Origin: Pseudomonadota bacterium | GTDB taxonomy: Bacteria; Pseudomonadota; Gammaproteobacteria; Burkholderiales; Burkholderiaceae_B | Direction: 5' to 3' | Assembly (NCBI GenBank): GCA_023389535.1 | Contig: JAEWEH010000396.1 | Span: 1 to 5,970, forward strand | Length of the DNA stretch: 5,970 nt | Shown here: in pieces, positions 1-4,757 of the stretch | Layout of the letters: each line of letters opens with the position of its first letter | Position numbering within the stretch: position 1 is the first letter of the stretch | Made by a program: the position numbers and the translations under genes | Notes under the pieces: model-generated | Database searches by the model: none | What the model saw: only the letters and a program-made list of their open reading frames with translations | What the model was told of the DNA's origin: nothing

Positions 1-286
1 CCGACATGGTTTCACAAAGCAGGCCCAGCCCGAGGGCTGCCATGGCGATATAGCCGTTGGACTTCACCCCCATGCCGAAATTCTTGCCAGTGATGATCAA
101 GTCGCCTGGCCGACAGCGCGTTGAAAAGCCCGGGTCGGTCTCGGAGAACAGTTTCGGGATTAGAATCTTTGGGTCTGTTTCTCTGGCTGTGATCAATGAC
201 AAAGGGATGACTCCACCGGGGTGCGGCACGTTGTCGCCCAACTTATAGCAACGGCCACGCAGGGACCACTCAAAATCAGATGACAT
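1..286 (-). CDS. Aconitase-family small (swivel) subunit, partial
   Basis: The first 95 residues of a LeuD-type small subunit can be read before the window edge. In two-subunit hydro-lyases this swivel domain closes over the iron-sulfur active site of the large subunit. The family N-terminus is visible (GRCYKLGDNV, residues 11-20), as is the GKNFGMG turn (67-73), which matches the canonical GxNFGCGSSREHA loop in position. The loop itself differs: GMGVKSNGY stands where GCGSSREHA is normal, so the substrate-binding Ser-Arg pair is missing, and the usual DTD after DN is PHP. The ATG start overlaps the end of the large-subunit gene by 11 bases and has a GGAGG six bases upstream, so the two genes are translationally coupled. 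The family call is fairly secure. The substrate is unknown, and I would not call it leuD. Confidence 0.82.
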   Translation of the reverse strand, partial: MSSDFEWSLRGRCYKLGDNVPHPGGVIPLSLITARETDPKILIPKLFSETDPGFSTRCRPGDLIITGKNFGMGVKSNGYIAMAALGLGLLCETMS

Positions 287-1589
287 AAGCTGCCTCCATA
301 CGATCGAATAACGCCGCGTCCAGCGACACATTGCGAACATCCGAAATCTTCCCCGTCACTGCCGAGGCCGCCACCGTCAGTGGGCTGCCCAAATAAAGGC
401 TGGCTTCGTTCGAGCCAAACCGCCCTATGTTGTTGTTGGTTGCGGTGGAGATGGACACTTCGCCGGCCCCGACCGGGCCAACCACCGCGTCGTTACAGGG
501 CCCGCAACCGGCTGGCATCACCATGGCGCCTGCCTCGAGGAATATCTGCATCAATCCTTCTTCAGTCATGCGCTTCATCGACTGCTCGGAACCCGGGACA
601 ATAATCAGGCGAGCGCCGGATGCCACTTTCTTGCCCTTGAGCACACTGGCGGCGGCCAACAGATCGCTATACATGCCCGAGCCGCAAGAGCCGATAAAGG
701 CATGACTGATTTCGGTTCCGACCACGTCGCTTACATCGACCGCGTTTCCGACGTTCCCCGGGCGGGAAACCTGTGGTTCCACCGCGTTCAGGTCCAGGAC
801 ATGGCAGGACTCGTATTCAGCGTCCGGGTCACTATAGACTGGTTCGAATGGCTTTTTGGCTTGCGCCTTGCAGTAAGCAAGGATTTCATCACTGGGTGGA
901 ATGAAGACGCCGGCCGCCCGCATTTCCGTCGGCGTGCTGCATAGTGCAACCCTGGCGCCCAGACTGAACTGGTCCAGATCACCCGCATATTCCAGCACCC
1001 GATAATCCAAGTCGATGGGAAGTTCCCCGCTTTTGACCAAACGCGCGAAGTAGAAACCGATATCGCGCGCCTGCACACCATTGCGCAAGCGCCCCTTCAG
1101 TTCCAGCTTGACCGTTTTAGGAACTTGCACCCATGTCGTGCCAGTGGCCAGCACCCGGGCAATCTCGCTGCCGACCCGCAGTCCAAAAGCGCCAACGGCA
1201 CCGGCATTGGTGGCATGGGTGTCATTATCGAAATAGAACATACCCGGCAGCACCATGCCTTGTTCCATCGGAAAAATGTGGCCGTGCCCACCTCTGCCTG
1301 CGTCGTAGAACTGCCCCGCTTTCCATTCGGCCGCCGCCTTGCGGTTGAACACGCCTTTATCTGCGGAGCGCTGGTTCCCGTACACCACCTCGTGATCCGT
1401 AACCATCATCAGCTTATCGGGATCACGAATTCGGTTGATGCCGATTTCGTCCATTTTTATCTTGATTTCCCTGATCACGCCGTCGTGGATCATCACCATA
1501 TCGGGGTCAGGATGCACCACGTCTCCGGCCCGGACATTGGGCCGGCCGCTGGTGCGCGCCAATACTTTCTCTATTGCGGTAAATCCCAT
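276..1589 (-). CDS. Aconitase/LeuC-family hydro-lyase large subunit
   Basis: This 437-residue protein is close to the usual length of a LeuC-type large subunit. Such enzymes add or remove water on di- or tricarboxylic hydroxy acids using a cytosolic [4Fe-4S] cluster. The three cluster ligands are present: Cys302 in FIGSCGSG, and Cys362 and Cys365 in AGCGPC. Other family signatures are LPGMFYFDNDTHAT (114-127, aligned with the LPG...DSHT loop), GAVGAFG, and the C-terminal GRFGS...YLGSPLTVAASAVTGKI. Three departures stand out. The GSCTNG motif reads GSCGSG. DSHTCT reads DTHATN. STTNRNFxGR reads STATNNNIGR, which loses one of two substrate-binding arginines. I chose the ATG at 1589 because AGGTGG lies five bases upstream; a GTG at 1598 is in frame but falls inside that ribosome site. 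The gene overlaps the small-subunit gene by 11 bases. The enzyme class is well supported, and the substrate is open. Candidates include substituted malates such as those of dimethylmaleate-hydratase-like enzymes. Confidence 0.88.
   Translation of the reverse strand: MGFTAIEKVLARTSGRPNVRAGDVVHPDPDMVMIHDGVIREIKIKMDEIGINRIRDPDKLMMVTDHEVVYGNQRSADKGVFNRKAAAEWKAGQFYDAGRGGHGHIFPMEQGMVLPGMFYFDNDTHATNAGAVGAFGLRVGSEIARVLATGTTWVQVPKTVKLELKGRLRNGVQARDIGFYFARLVKSGELPIDLDYRVLEYAGDLDQFSLGARVALCSTPTEMRAAGVFIPPSDEILAYCKAQAKKPFEPVYSDPDAEYESCHVLDLNAVEPQVSRPGNVGNAVDVSDVVGTEISHAFIGSCGSGMYSDLLAAASVLKGKKVASGARLIIVPGSEQSMKRMTEEGLMQIFLEAGAMVMPAGCGPCNDAVVGPVGAGEVSISTATNNNIGRFGSNEASLYLGSPLTVAASAVTGKISDVRNVSLDAALFDRMEAAYVI
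294..298 (-). promoter_or_regulatory. Ribosome binding site of the small subunit gene
   Basis: A GGAGG on the minus strand lies six bases before the ATG whose first base is at 286. It sits inside the last codons of the large-subunit gene (the Met-Glu-Ala stretch). It fixes the small-subunit start and indicates coupled translation of the pair. Confidence 0.75.
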
Positions 1590-1594
1590 TTGAA

Positions 1595-1600
1595 CCACCT
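1595..1600 (-). promoter_or_regulatory. Ribosome binding site of the large subunit gene
   Basis: AGGTGG on the minus strand lies five bases before the ATG at 1589. It decides between this ATG and the in-frame GTG at 1598, which overlaps the site itself and is therefore unlikely to be used. Confidence 0.6.
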
Positions 1601-1799
1601 ATAAATAAAGCCCGTTCAGCAGCTATCGGGCGGAAATGGCAGAGCGTTAGGGCAGTATGCGGAGGGTAGTTATCGCGATCTGCCGAGCGTAACAATGGGG
1701 AAAGGAAAGCCGTAGTAACGGGGCTGCTCCTTGAACGTCCCCAACGACACAGGTTGACTATCAAGGCACGCCGCGCGAACGGCGAAATGGTCTAACTGA

Positions 1800-1827
1800 T
1801 TGTTAACCACTTATAAGAATAAGTCAA
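1800..1827 (-). promoter_or_regulatory. Candidate promoter of the hydro-lyase operon
   Basis: On the minus strand TTGACT (1822-1827, five of six bases of the -35 consensus) is followed after 16 bases by TAACAA (1800-1805), a weak -10. The intervening bases hold the 16-bp palindrome described separately, so an operator in the spacer is plausible. Transcripts would have an untranslated leader of about 200 bases before the ATG at 1589. The -10 is poor, so activation or a different promoter is possible. Confidence 0.35.
1809..1824. repeat. Perfect 16-bp inverted repeat, operator candidate
   Basis: ACTTAT-AAGA-ATAAGT is a perfect inverted repeat with six-base arms and a four-base centre. It lies in the spacer of the best minus-strand promoter candidate and overlaps its -35. 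Dimeric metabolite-responsive regulators (GntR, MarR or LysR type) commonly bind such sites. No regulator gene is in the window, so the binding protein is unknown. Confidence 0.45.
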
Positions 1828-2067
1828 CCATTATGGCAATACACCACGTGCAGTGCGCGTTGTCTGCGCCCCCTACGCCTTAACCTGAGGTGGTATGAAA
1901 GTCGATTTACCGTTTAACACAGCTGAAATATTTAGACGTTTTTCGTAGAAAATGAGCAAGGAATTTCGGACCTGAATTGTTAAGCCTTCGTAGCTACCAA
2001 AGCCTATCGTGCGCAACAATACGCAACTCATGAATCAGGTCGCGCCTCATTCCGTTTGATAAATAAA

Positions 2068-2096
2068 TGACATGTTCTTTTCACAAACTGACATGT
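2068..2096 (+). repeat. Direct repeat TGACATGT spaced 21 bp
   Basis: TGACATGT occurs at 2068-2075 and again at 2089-2096. The copies are 21 bp apart, which is two helical turns, so two protein monomers or dimers would sit on the same face. Each copy contains the palindrome ACATGT. The second copy directly abuts the -35 position of a possible promoter (TACAAA at 2120-2125), which would put the sites near -60 and -40. That is the usual geometry for a class II activator such as an OmpR/PhoB-family response regulator. The binder is not identified. Confidence 0.45.
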
Positions 2097-2125
2097 AGTT
2101 TCTATTCAACCGAAAAACATACAAA
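2097..2125 (+). promoter_or_regulatory. Possible activator-dependent promoter towards the rfaH-like gene
   Basis: TACAAA (2120-2125, four of six -10 bases) has no recognisable -35 at the proper distance: 2097-2102 reads AGTTTC. Instead the second TGACATGT repeat ends right before that position. A missing -35 next to tandem sites is typical of activated promoters. Transcription would begin near 2132, about 240 bases before the GTG of the rfaH-like gene. The evidence is weak without a mapped transcript start. Confidence 0.25.
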
Positions 2126-2176
2126 ATCGTCACAACGCGCTCTACGCAGGCATCGGTTTCCCGTAACAGTTTCTCT

Positions 2177-2188
2177 TGAACGGGTTCA
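2177..2188. repeat. 12-bp palindrome TGAAC-GG-GTTCA
   Basis: A perfect inverted repeat has five-base arms and a two-base centre. It lies between the possible promoter and the A-tracts upstream of the rfaH-like gene. It may be an operator. It is short enough that chance is a serious alternative. Confidence 0.25.
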
Positions 2189-2200
2189 CCTTCCTGTCAC

Positions 2201-2224
2201 AAAAAAAAAAATTAATTGAAAAAA
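2201..2224. other. A11 and A6 tracts flanking TTAATTG
   Basis: A run of eleven A (2201-2211) is followed by TTAATTG and six more A (2219-2224). Such tracts bend or stiffen DNA, resemble UP elements that bind the RNA polymerase alpha subunit, and are preferred by nucleoid proteins. They stand out strongly in this GC-rich genome. No good -35/-10 pair follows at the correct distance on the plus strand, so a UP-element role is unproven. Confidence 0.5.
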
Positions 2225-2309
2225 CGTAGAAACCGTGCGTGGCGCGGCAGCCGGGCTTTTAGGTTGTAAATCATAGCGGTTTGTTACAGGTGCGGCCTAG
2301 GCCGATGAT

Positions 2310-2323
2310 ACATTGGCTACCGC
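2310..2323 (-). repeat. Inverted partial copy of the ops-like element
   Basis: Read on the minus strand this is GCGGTAGCCAATGT. It matches the plus-strand sequence at 3031-3044 (GCGGTAGCTATTGT) at 12 of 14 positions, including an identical GCGGTAGC core. The two copies flank the rfaH-like gene in opposite orientation. This copy would face transcription running towards the hydro-lyase operon. Function is unknown. Confidence 0.35.
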
Positions 2324-2360
2324 TCCGCATCCTCCTTTTGGCGGAGCTGCTACACACGAA

Positions 2361-2365
2361 AGGAG
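2361..2365 (+). promoter_or_regulatory. Ribosome binding site of the rfaH-like gene
   Basis: AGGAG, extended upstream as AAAGGAG from 2359, lies seven bases before the GTG at 2373. This favours that start over an in-frame TTG at 2313, which has no such site and would add 20 residues not found in the family. Confidence 0.7.
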
Positions 2366-2372
2366 AACAGCA

Positions 2373-2933
2373 GTGCTAAGTGAACGACCAGGCGATAAGC
2401 CTGCGGCGCCCCCGCCAGTGCACCATGAGCCGCTTGCCTGGTTCGTGGCCTACACAAAACCGGGCCAGGAAACCGTGGCACGGACCCATGCTGAACGGCA
2501 GGGTTTTGAAACCTACCTGCCCATGTACCGCAGCGTGAAGCCCAGGGCGGCGGAAGAGTCCGCCAAGCACAACGAAGAACCGATGTTCCCGCGCTACCTT
2601 TTTGTCAAACCGTCCCGCAGCCAGCAGTCGCTTGCCACGCTACGCTCGACGCGCGGCATCAGCACCATGGTGTCTTTCGGCAATGTACTGGCCACCTTGT
2701 CCGACTCCCAACTGGACGCTATCCGGGAATACGAGGACCCACGCAAGCTTGCCGAGCTACATGCGTCAAGCGCCATCCAGCCCGGCCAGCGCGTGCGGCT
2801 TACCGATGAAGGGCTGACCAGCCTGGAAGGCCTGGTGCAGGCCGTGTCATCCAAACGCGTCATCGTCCTGCTGGACCTATTGGGCCGGCAGCAATCCGTC
2901 AAGGTCGGCCACGACCGTATAGAGCTGGCCTGA
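2373..2933 (+). CDS. rfaH: RfaH-like NusG-family transcription antiterminator
   Basis: This 186-residue specialised NusG paralog binds RNA polymerase, keeps it moving through long operons and, in E. coli RfaH, also recruits ribosomes. A proline-rich stretch (1-20) precedes the NGN domain (about 22-122): WFVAYTKPGQ, then MFPRYLFVKP (71-80) and TRGISTMVSFG (93-103). A linker follows, then a C-terminal KOW domain (about 136-186) beginning PGQRVRLT. From my hand alignment, the E. coli RfaH ops-contact residues Lys10, His20 and Arg73 correspond to Lys29, His39 and Arg94 here. The Glu48-Arg138 pair that holds RfaH autoinhibited corresponds to Glu69 and Arg162. The polymerase-contacting His-Thr-Thr is Ser-Leu-Ala, so that contact differs. 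The gene lies 181 bases before a polysaccharide export operon with an ops-like leader, so local control of that operon is the natural reading. The GTG start is chosen for its AGGAG at seven bases. A housekeeping NusG is unlikely from sequence and context. UpxY-type naming would also fit. Confidence 0.9.
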   Translation: MLSERPGDKPAAPPPVHHEPLAWFVAYTKPGQETVARTHAERQGFETYLPMYRSVKPRAAEESAKHNEEPMFPRYLFVKPSRSQQSLATLRSTRGISTMVSFGNVLATLSDSQLDAIREYEDPRKLAELHASSAIQPGQRVRLTDEGLTSLEGLVQAVSSKRVIVLLDLLGRQQSVKVGHDRIELA

Positions 2934-2986
2934 TCTATCACCCGTCGACGGCCATGCCGCGCGACGCCTAAAACACTGGTTGCCAC

Positions 2987-2999
2987 GGGGCGCCGCCCC
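2987..2999 (+). promoter_or_regulatory. GC hairpin in the leader, no U-tract
   Basis: GGGGC-GCC-GCCCC can form a five-pair, all-GC stem in the transcript between the rfaH-like gene and the wza-like gene. No run of T follows, so it is not a standard intrinsic terminator. It might cause a pause just upstream of the ops-like site 32 bases later, or be part of a conditional termination region. Confidence 0.35.
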
Positions 3000-3030
3000 A
3001 CCATGTCCGATGTCGCCATGCATCGGCACT

Positions 3031-3042
3031 GCGGTAGCTATT
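3031..3042 (+). promoter_or_regulatory. ops/JUMPstart-like element (GCGGTAGC) in the wza leader
   Basis: GCGGTAGCTATT matches the E. coli ops element GGCGGTAGCGTG at positions 2-9 without a mismatch and diverges after that. The longer stretch GGTAGCTATT also resembles the upstream half of JUMPstart (GGTAGCTGTT). It is on the coding strand, after an rfaH-like gene and before a polysaccharide export operon, which is exactly where ops elements sit. RNA polymerase pauses at ops and RfaH binds the exposed non-template strand. The match is by eye; the target sequence of this protein has not been determined. Confidence 0.55.
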
Positions 3043-3114
3043 GTCGATCGCCTCGCTATGGCGCCGGCGGCCGCGTCCGTTCCTTTCAATCAAGACTTTC
3101 AAGCACACACTTTG

Positions 3115-4287
3115 ATGACGATTTCTACCCCGGCACACCTTACTTCCGCGATCAGAAGAATGCGGCCGGTGCTTGCAAGCCTGGCCATCGCCTGGCTGTT
3201 GTCCGCCTGCGCGCTGACGCCCGGCATGCGCATGGGCGCAGACAGCTCGTACAGCAAGACCGCTGAAGATGCCGCACCCGCCGGCACGCTGACTCCCATC
3301 ACCCCGACATTGATTGCCGAACAACGCAAAGCGTCGGGTAAGGGCATCGGCAAAGACATCAAGCAACTGTTCGGGGAAGGCAAGGCCTACCGGATCGGAC
3401 GCAGCGACGTCGTCAATATTGTGGTGTGGGGCCACCCGGAACTGGGCCTGACACCGGCCACGTCCAACCGCAGCATGGGCTCGACCAGCCAGGCCGACGT
3501 CGGCAACGGCTATAACGTCAACCCCGACGGCACCATACAGTTTCCCTTCATCGGCCCGATCAAGATCGCCGGGCTGACCGAAAACGAAGCGCGCGAGCTG
3601 TTGACGCGGCGCTTGTCCAAATATGTGCAAGATCCCCAGGTCACCGTGCGGGTCCAGGCCTATCGCAATGGCCGCATCTACGTGGATGGGGAAGTGCGCC
3701 TGCCGGGCTTGCAGACGTTGGACGATATCCCCATGACGCTGCCCGAAGCCATCAATCGCGCGGGCGGTTTCAGCGACGAAGCCGATCGTTCGTCGATTTC
3801 CCTGACCCGCAATGAAAAAACCATACGCATCAACCTGCCCCTGCTGACCCGCCAGGGCGTGAATCCCAACCGCATCCTGCTGGCCGGCGGCGACCTGCTG
3901 CGCGTACGCAACCAGGTCGAGTCCCAAGTCTTCATCATGGGCGAGGTCTGGACGCCGCGGACGATGCCGCTGCATGACGGGCGCCTGTCGCTGACCGAAG
4001 CCCTGGGCGAAGCCGGCGGGCCCAACCCCTGGACCGCGGCGCCCAGCCAGATCTACGTCGTGCGCAAACTGCCGGTCGACCTGGGCGGCGAAGACGCGCT
4101 GCCCGAGATCTACCACCTGGACGCCGGTTCGCCCGCCGCCTTCGTGCTGGCCAACGACTTTCAGCTGCAGCCCAGGGACGTCGTGTATGTGGACCCGGCG
4201 CCGGTCGTGCGATGGAACCGCTTCATCAGCAACCTGCTGCCCAGCTACAACTCGCTGTTCATCAATACCCGCAACACGACGAAGTAA
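3115..4287 (+). CDS. wza: Wza-like outer-membrane polysaccharide export lipoprotein
   Basis: This 390-residue protein is close to the length of E. coli Wza (379). Wza octamers form the periplasm-to-surface channel for capsule or exopolysaccharide. The N-terminus has a lipoprotein signal: Arg-Arg-Met-Arg, a hydrophobic run, and lipobox LSAC with acylated Cys32. The polysaccharide export domain starts at YRIGRSDVVNIVVWGHPEL (92-110). Two SLBB domains follow, with IYVDGEVRLPG near 188-198 and VFIMGEVWTPR near 272-282. The end carries VVRWNRFISNLLPS (364-377), matching the Wza amphipathic helix that forms the outer-membrane pore. The start is uncertain. ATG 3115 gives a plausible 31-residue signal, ATG 3160 a minimal one of 16, and in-frame TTG 2980, ATG 3010 and ATG 3058 would run through the leader. 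None has a Shine-Dalgarno sequence, which fits RfaH-assisted translation. The next gene begins seven bases after the stop. Confidence 0.93.
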   Translation: MTISTPAHLTSAIRRMRPVLASLAIAWLLSACALTPGMRMGADSSYSKTAEDAAPAGTLTPITPTLIAEQRKASGKGIGKDIKQLFGEGKAYRIGRSDVVNIVVWGHPELGLTPATSNRSMGSTSQADVGNGYNVNPDGTIQFPFIGPIKIAGLTENEARELLTRRLSKYVQDPQVTVRVQAYRNGRIYVDGEVRLPGLQTLDDIPMTLPEAINRAGGFSDEADRSSISLTRNEKTIRINLPLLTRQGVNPNRILLAGGDLLRVRNQVESQVFIMGEVWTPRTMPLHDGRLSLTEALGEAGGPNPWTAAPSQIYVVRKLPVDLGGEDALPEIYHLDAGSPAAFVLANDFQLQPRDVVYVDPAPVVRWNRFISNLLPSYNSLFINTRNTTK

Positions 4288-4294
4288 GGCCATC

Positions 4295-4744
4295 ATGACC
4301 ATGCACAGCATCCTGCTCGTATGCATAGGCAACATCTGCCGCAGCCCCGTGGCCGAAGCGCTGCTCAAACAGCGCTTCCCCGACAAGGCTGTTCATTCGG
4401 CCGGCCTGGCCGCGCTGGTCGGCCGCCCCGCCGACGCCACCGCGCAAGAGATCGCGCAGCGGCATGGCGTGGATCTATCGGCACATCGCGCCCGGCAGAT
4501 CACCGGCGCCATGTGCACCCAGGCCGACCTGATCCTGGTGATGGAGGATGACCAGAAACAGGAACTGGCCGCACGTTACCCCTTGGCGCGCGGCAAGATC
4601 CGCTGCCTGGGCGAGCAGCCGGGCGGCCAGCGGTTCGATGTCGCCGACCCTTACCGCAAGCCACGCGACGCCTTCGAACAAGCGCATGCCGCCATCGAGC
4701 GCGGCGTCGATCAATGGGCACAACGCATCCGCCAGATCGGATAG
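4295..4744 (+). CDS. wzb: Wzb-like low-molecular-weight tyrosine phosphatase
   Basis: This 149-residue cytosolic enzyme removes phosphate from the tyrosine-rich tail of the Wzc-type kinase; cycling of that phosphorylation is needed for polymer assembly. The catalytic P-loop is CIGNICRSP, with nucleophile Cys10 and phosphate-binding Arg16 in the C-x5-R-S arrangement. The general acid is Asp118 in DPYRKP. Length and motifs are standard for the family, with no missing catalytic residue. The ATG at 4295 is preferred over the ATG at 4301 because AAGG lies five bases before it, overlapping the stop of the preceding gene. Position between the export channel and the kinase gene is the classical wza-wzb-wzc order. 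An arsenate reductase or general LMW phosphatase is unlikely given the neighbours. Confidence 0.94.
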   Translation: MTMHSILLVCIGNICRSPVAEALLKQRFPDKAVHSAGLAALVGRPADATAQEIAQRHGVDLSAHRARQITGAMCTQADLILVMEDDQKQELAARYPLARGKIRCLGEQPGGQRFDVADPYRKPRDAFEQAHAAIERGVDQWAQRIRQIG

Positions 4745-4757
4745 AGACACAACACCA

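Larger units (their letters stand above)
1601..2372. other. AT-rich divergent intergenic region without a gene
   Basis: These 772 bases separate the minus-strand hydro-lyase operon from the plus-strand polysaccharide genes. I see no gene with convincing coding character, no tRNA and no insertion sequence. The composition is more AT-rich than the flanking genes, especially from about 1900 to 2290. It contains the palindromes, the TGACATGT direct repeat and the A-tracts listed separately. It also contains a 17-codon open frame (1895-1948) behind a GAGG, and minus-strand or variant copies of a GGTAGC motif that also occurs in the wza leader. Its size and structure suggest control of both flanking operons, possibly with binding by a nucleoid protein such as H-NS/MvaT-type silencers. 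That role is inferred from composition only. Confidence 0.7.

Noticed and set aside
276..1589. Calling the pair leuC/leuD of leucine biosynthesis
   Set aside because: Signature substrate-binding residues are replaced in both subunits, and no leucine genes are adjacent in the window.
1587..1598. GTG at 1598 as start of the hydro-lyase large subunit
   Set aside because: It lies inside the AGGTGG that serves the ATG at 1589.
1125..1604. A 159-codon plus-strand open frame opposite the hydro-lyase large subunit
   Set aside because: It is antisense to a clear LeuC-family gene, has His/Val-rich low-information sequence and shows no ribosome site.
1507..1764. An 85-codon minus-strand frame reaching into the intergenic region
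   Set aside because: It overlaps the 5' end of the large-subunit gene out of frame and has Arg/Ser-rich sequence with no domain.
1990..1997. GTAGCTAC perfect 8-bp palindrome as a separate operator
   Set aside because: It is too short to separate from chance, and it overlaps the GGTAGCTA motif already reported.
2251..2261. AGCC-GGGCT followed by TTT as an intrinsic terminator
   Set aside because: The arms leave no loop of workable size and the T run is only four bases.
2313..2372. A longer rfaH-like product from TTG at 2313
   Set aside because: The TTG has no ribosome site, while GTG at 2373 has AGGAG at seven bases and gives a product closer to the family length.
2968..4386. A 472-codon open frame on the minus strand opposite the wza-like gene
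   Set aside because: It mirrors the wza-like frame in GC-rich DNA and is rich in Gly, Gln, Ala, Val, His and Arg without any recognisable domain. The plus-strand frame has a lipobox, an export domain and SLBB motifs.
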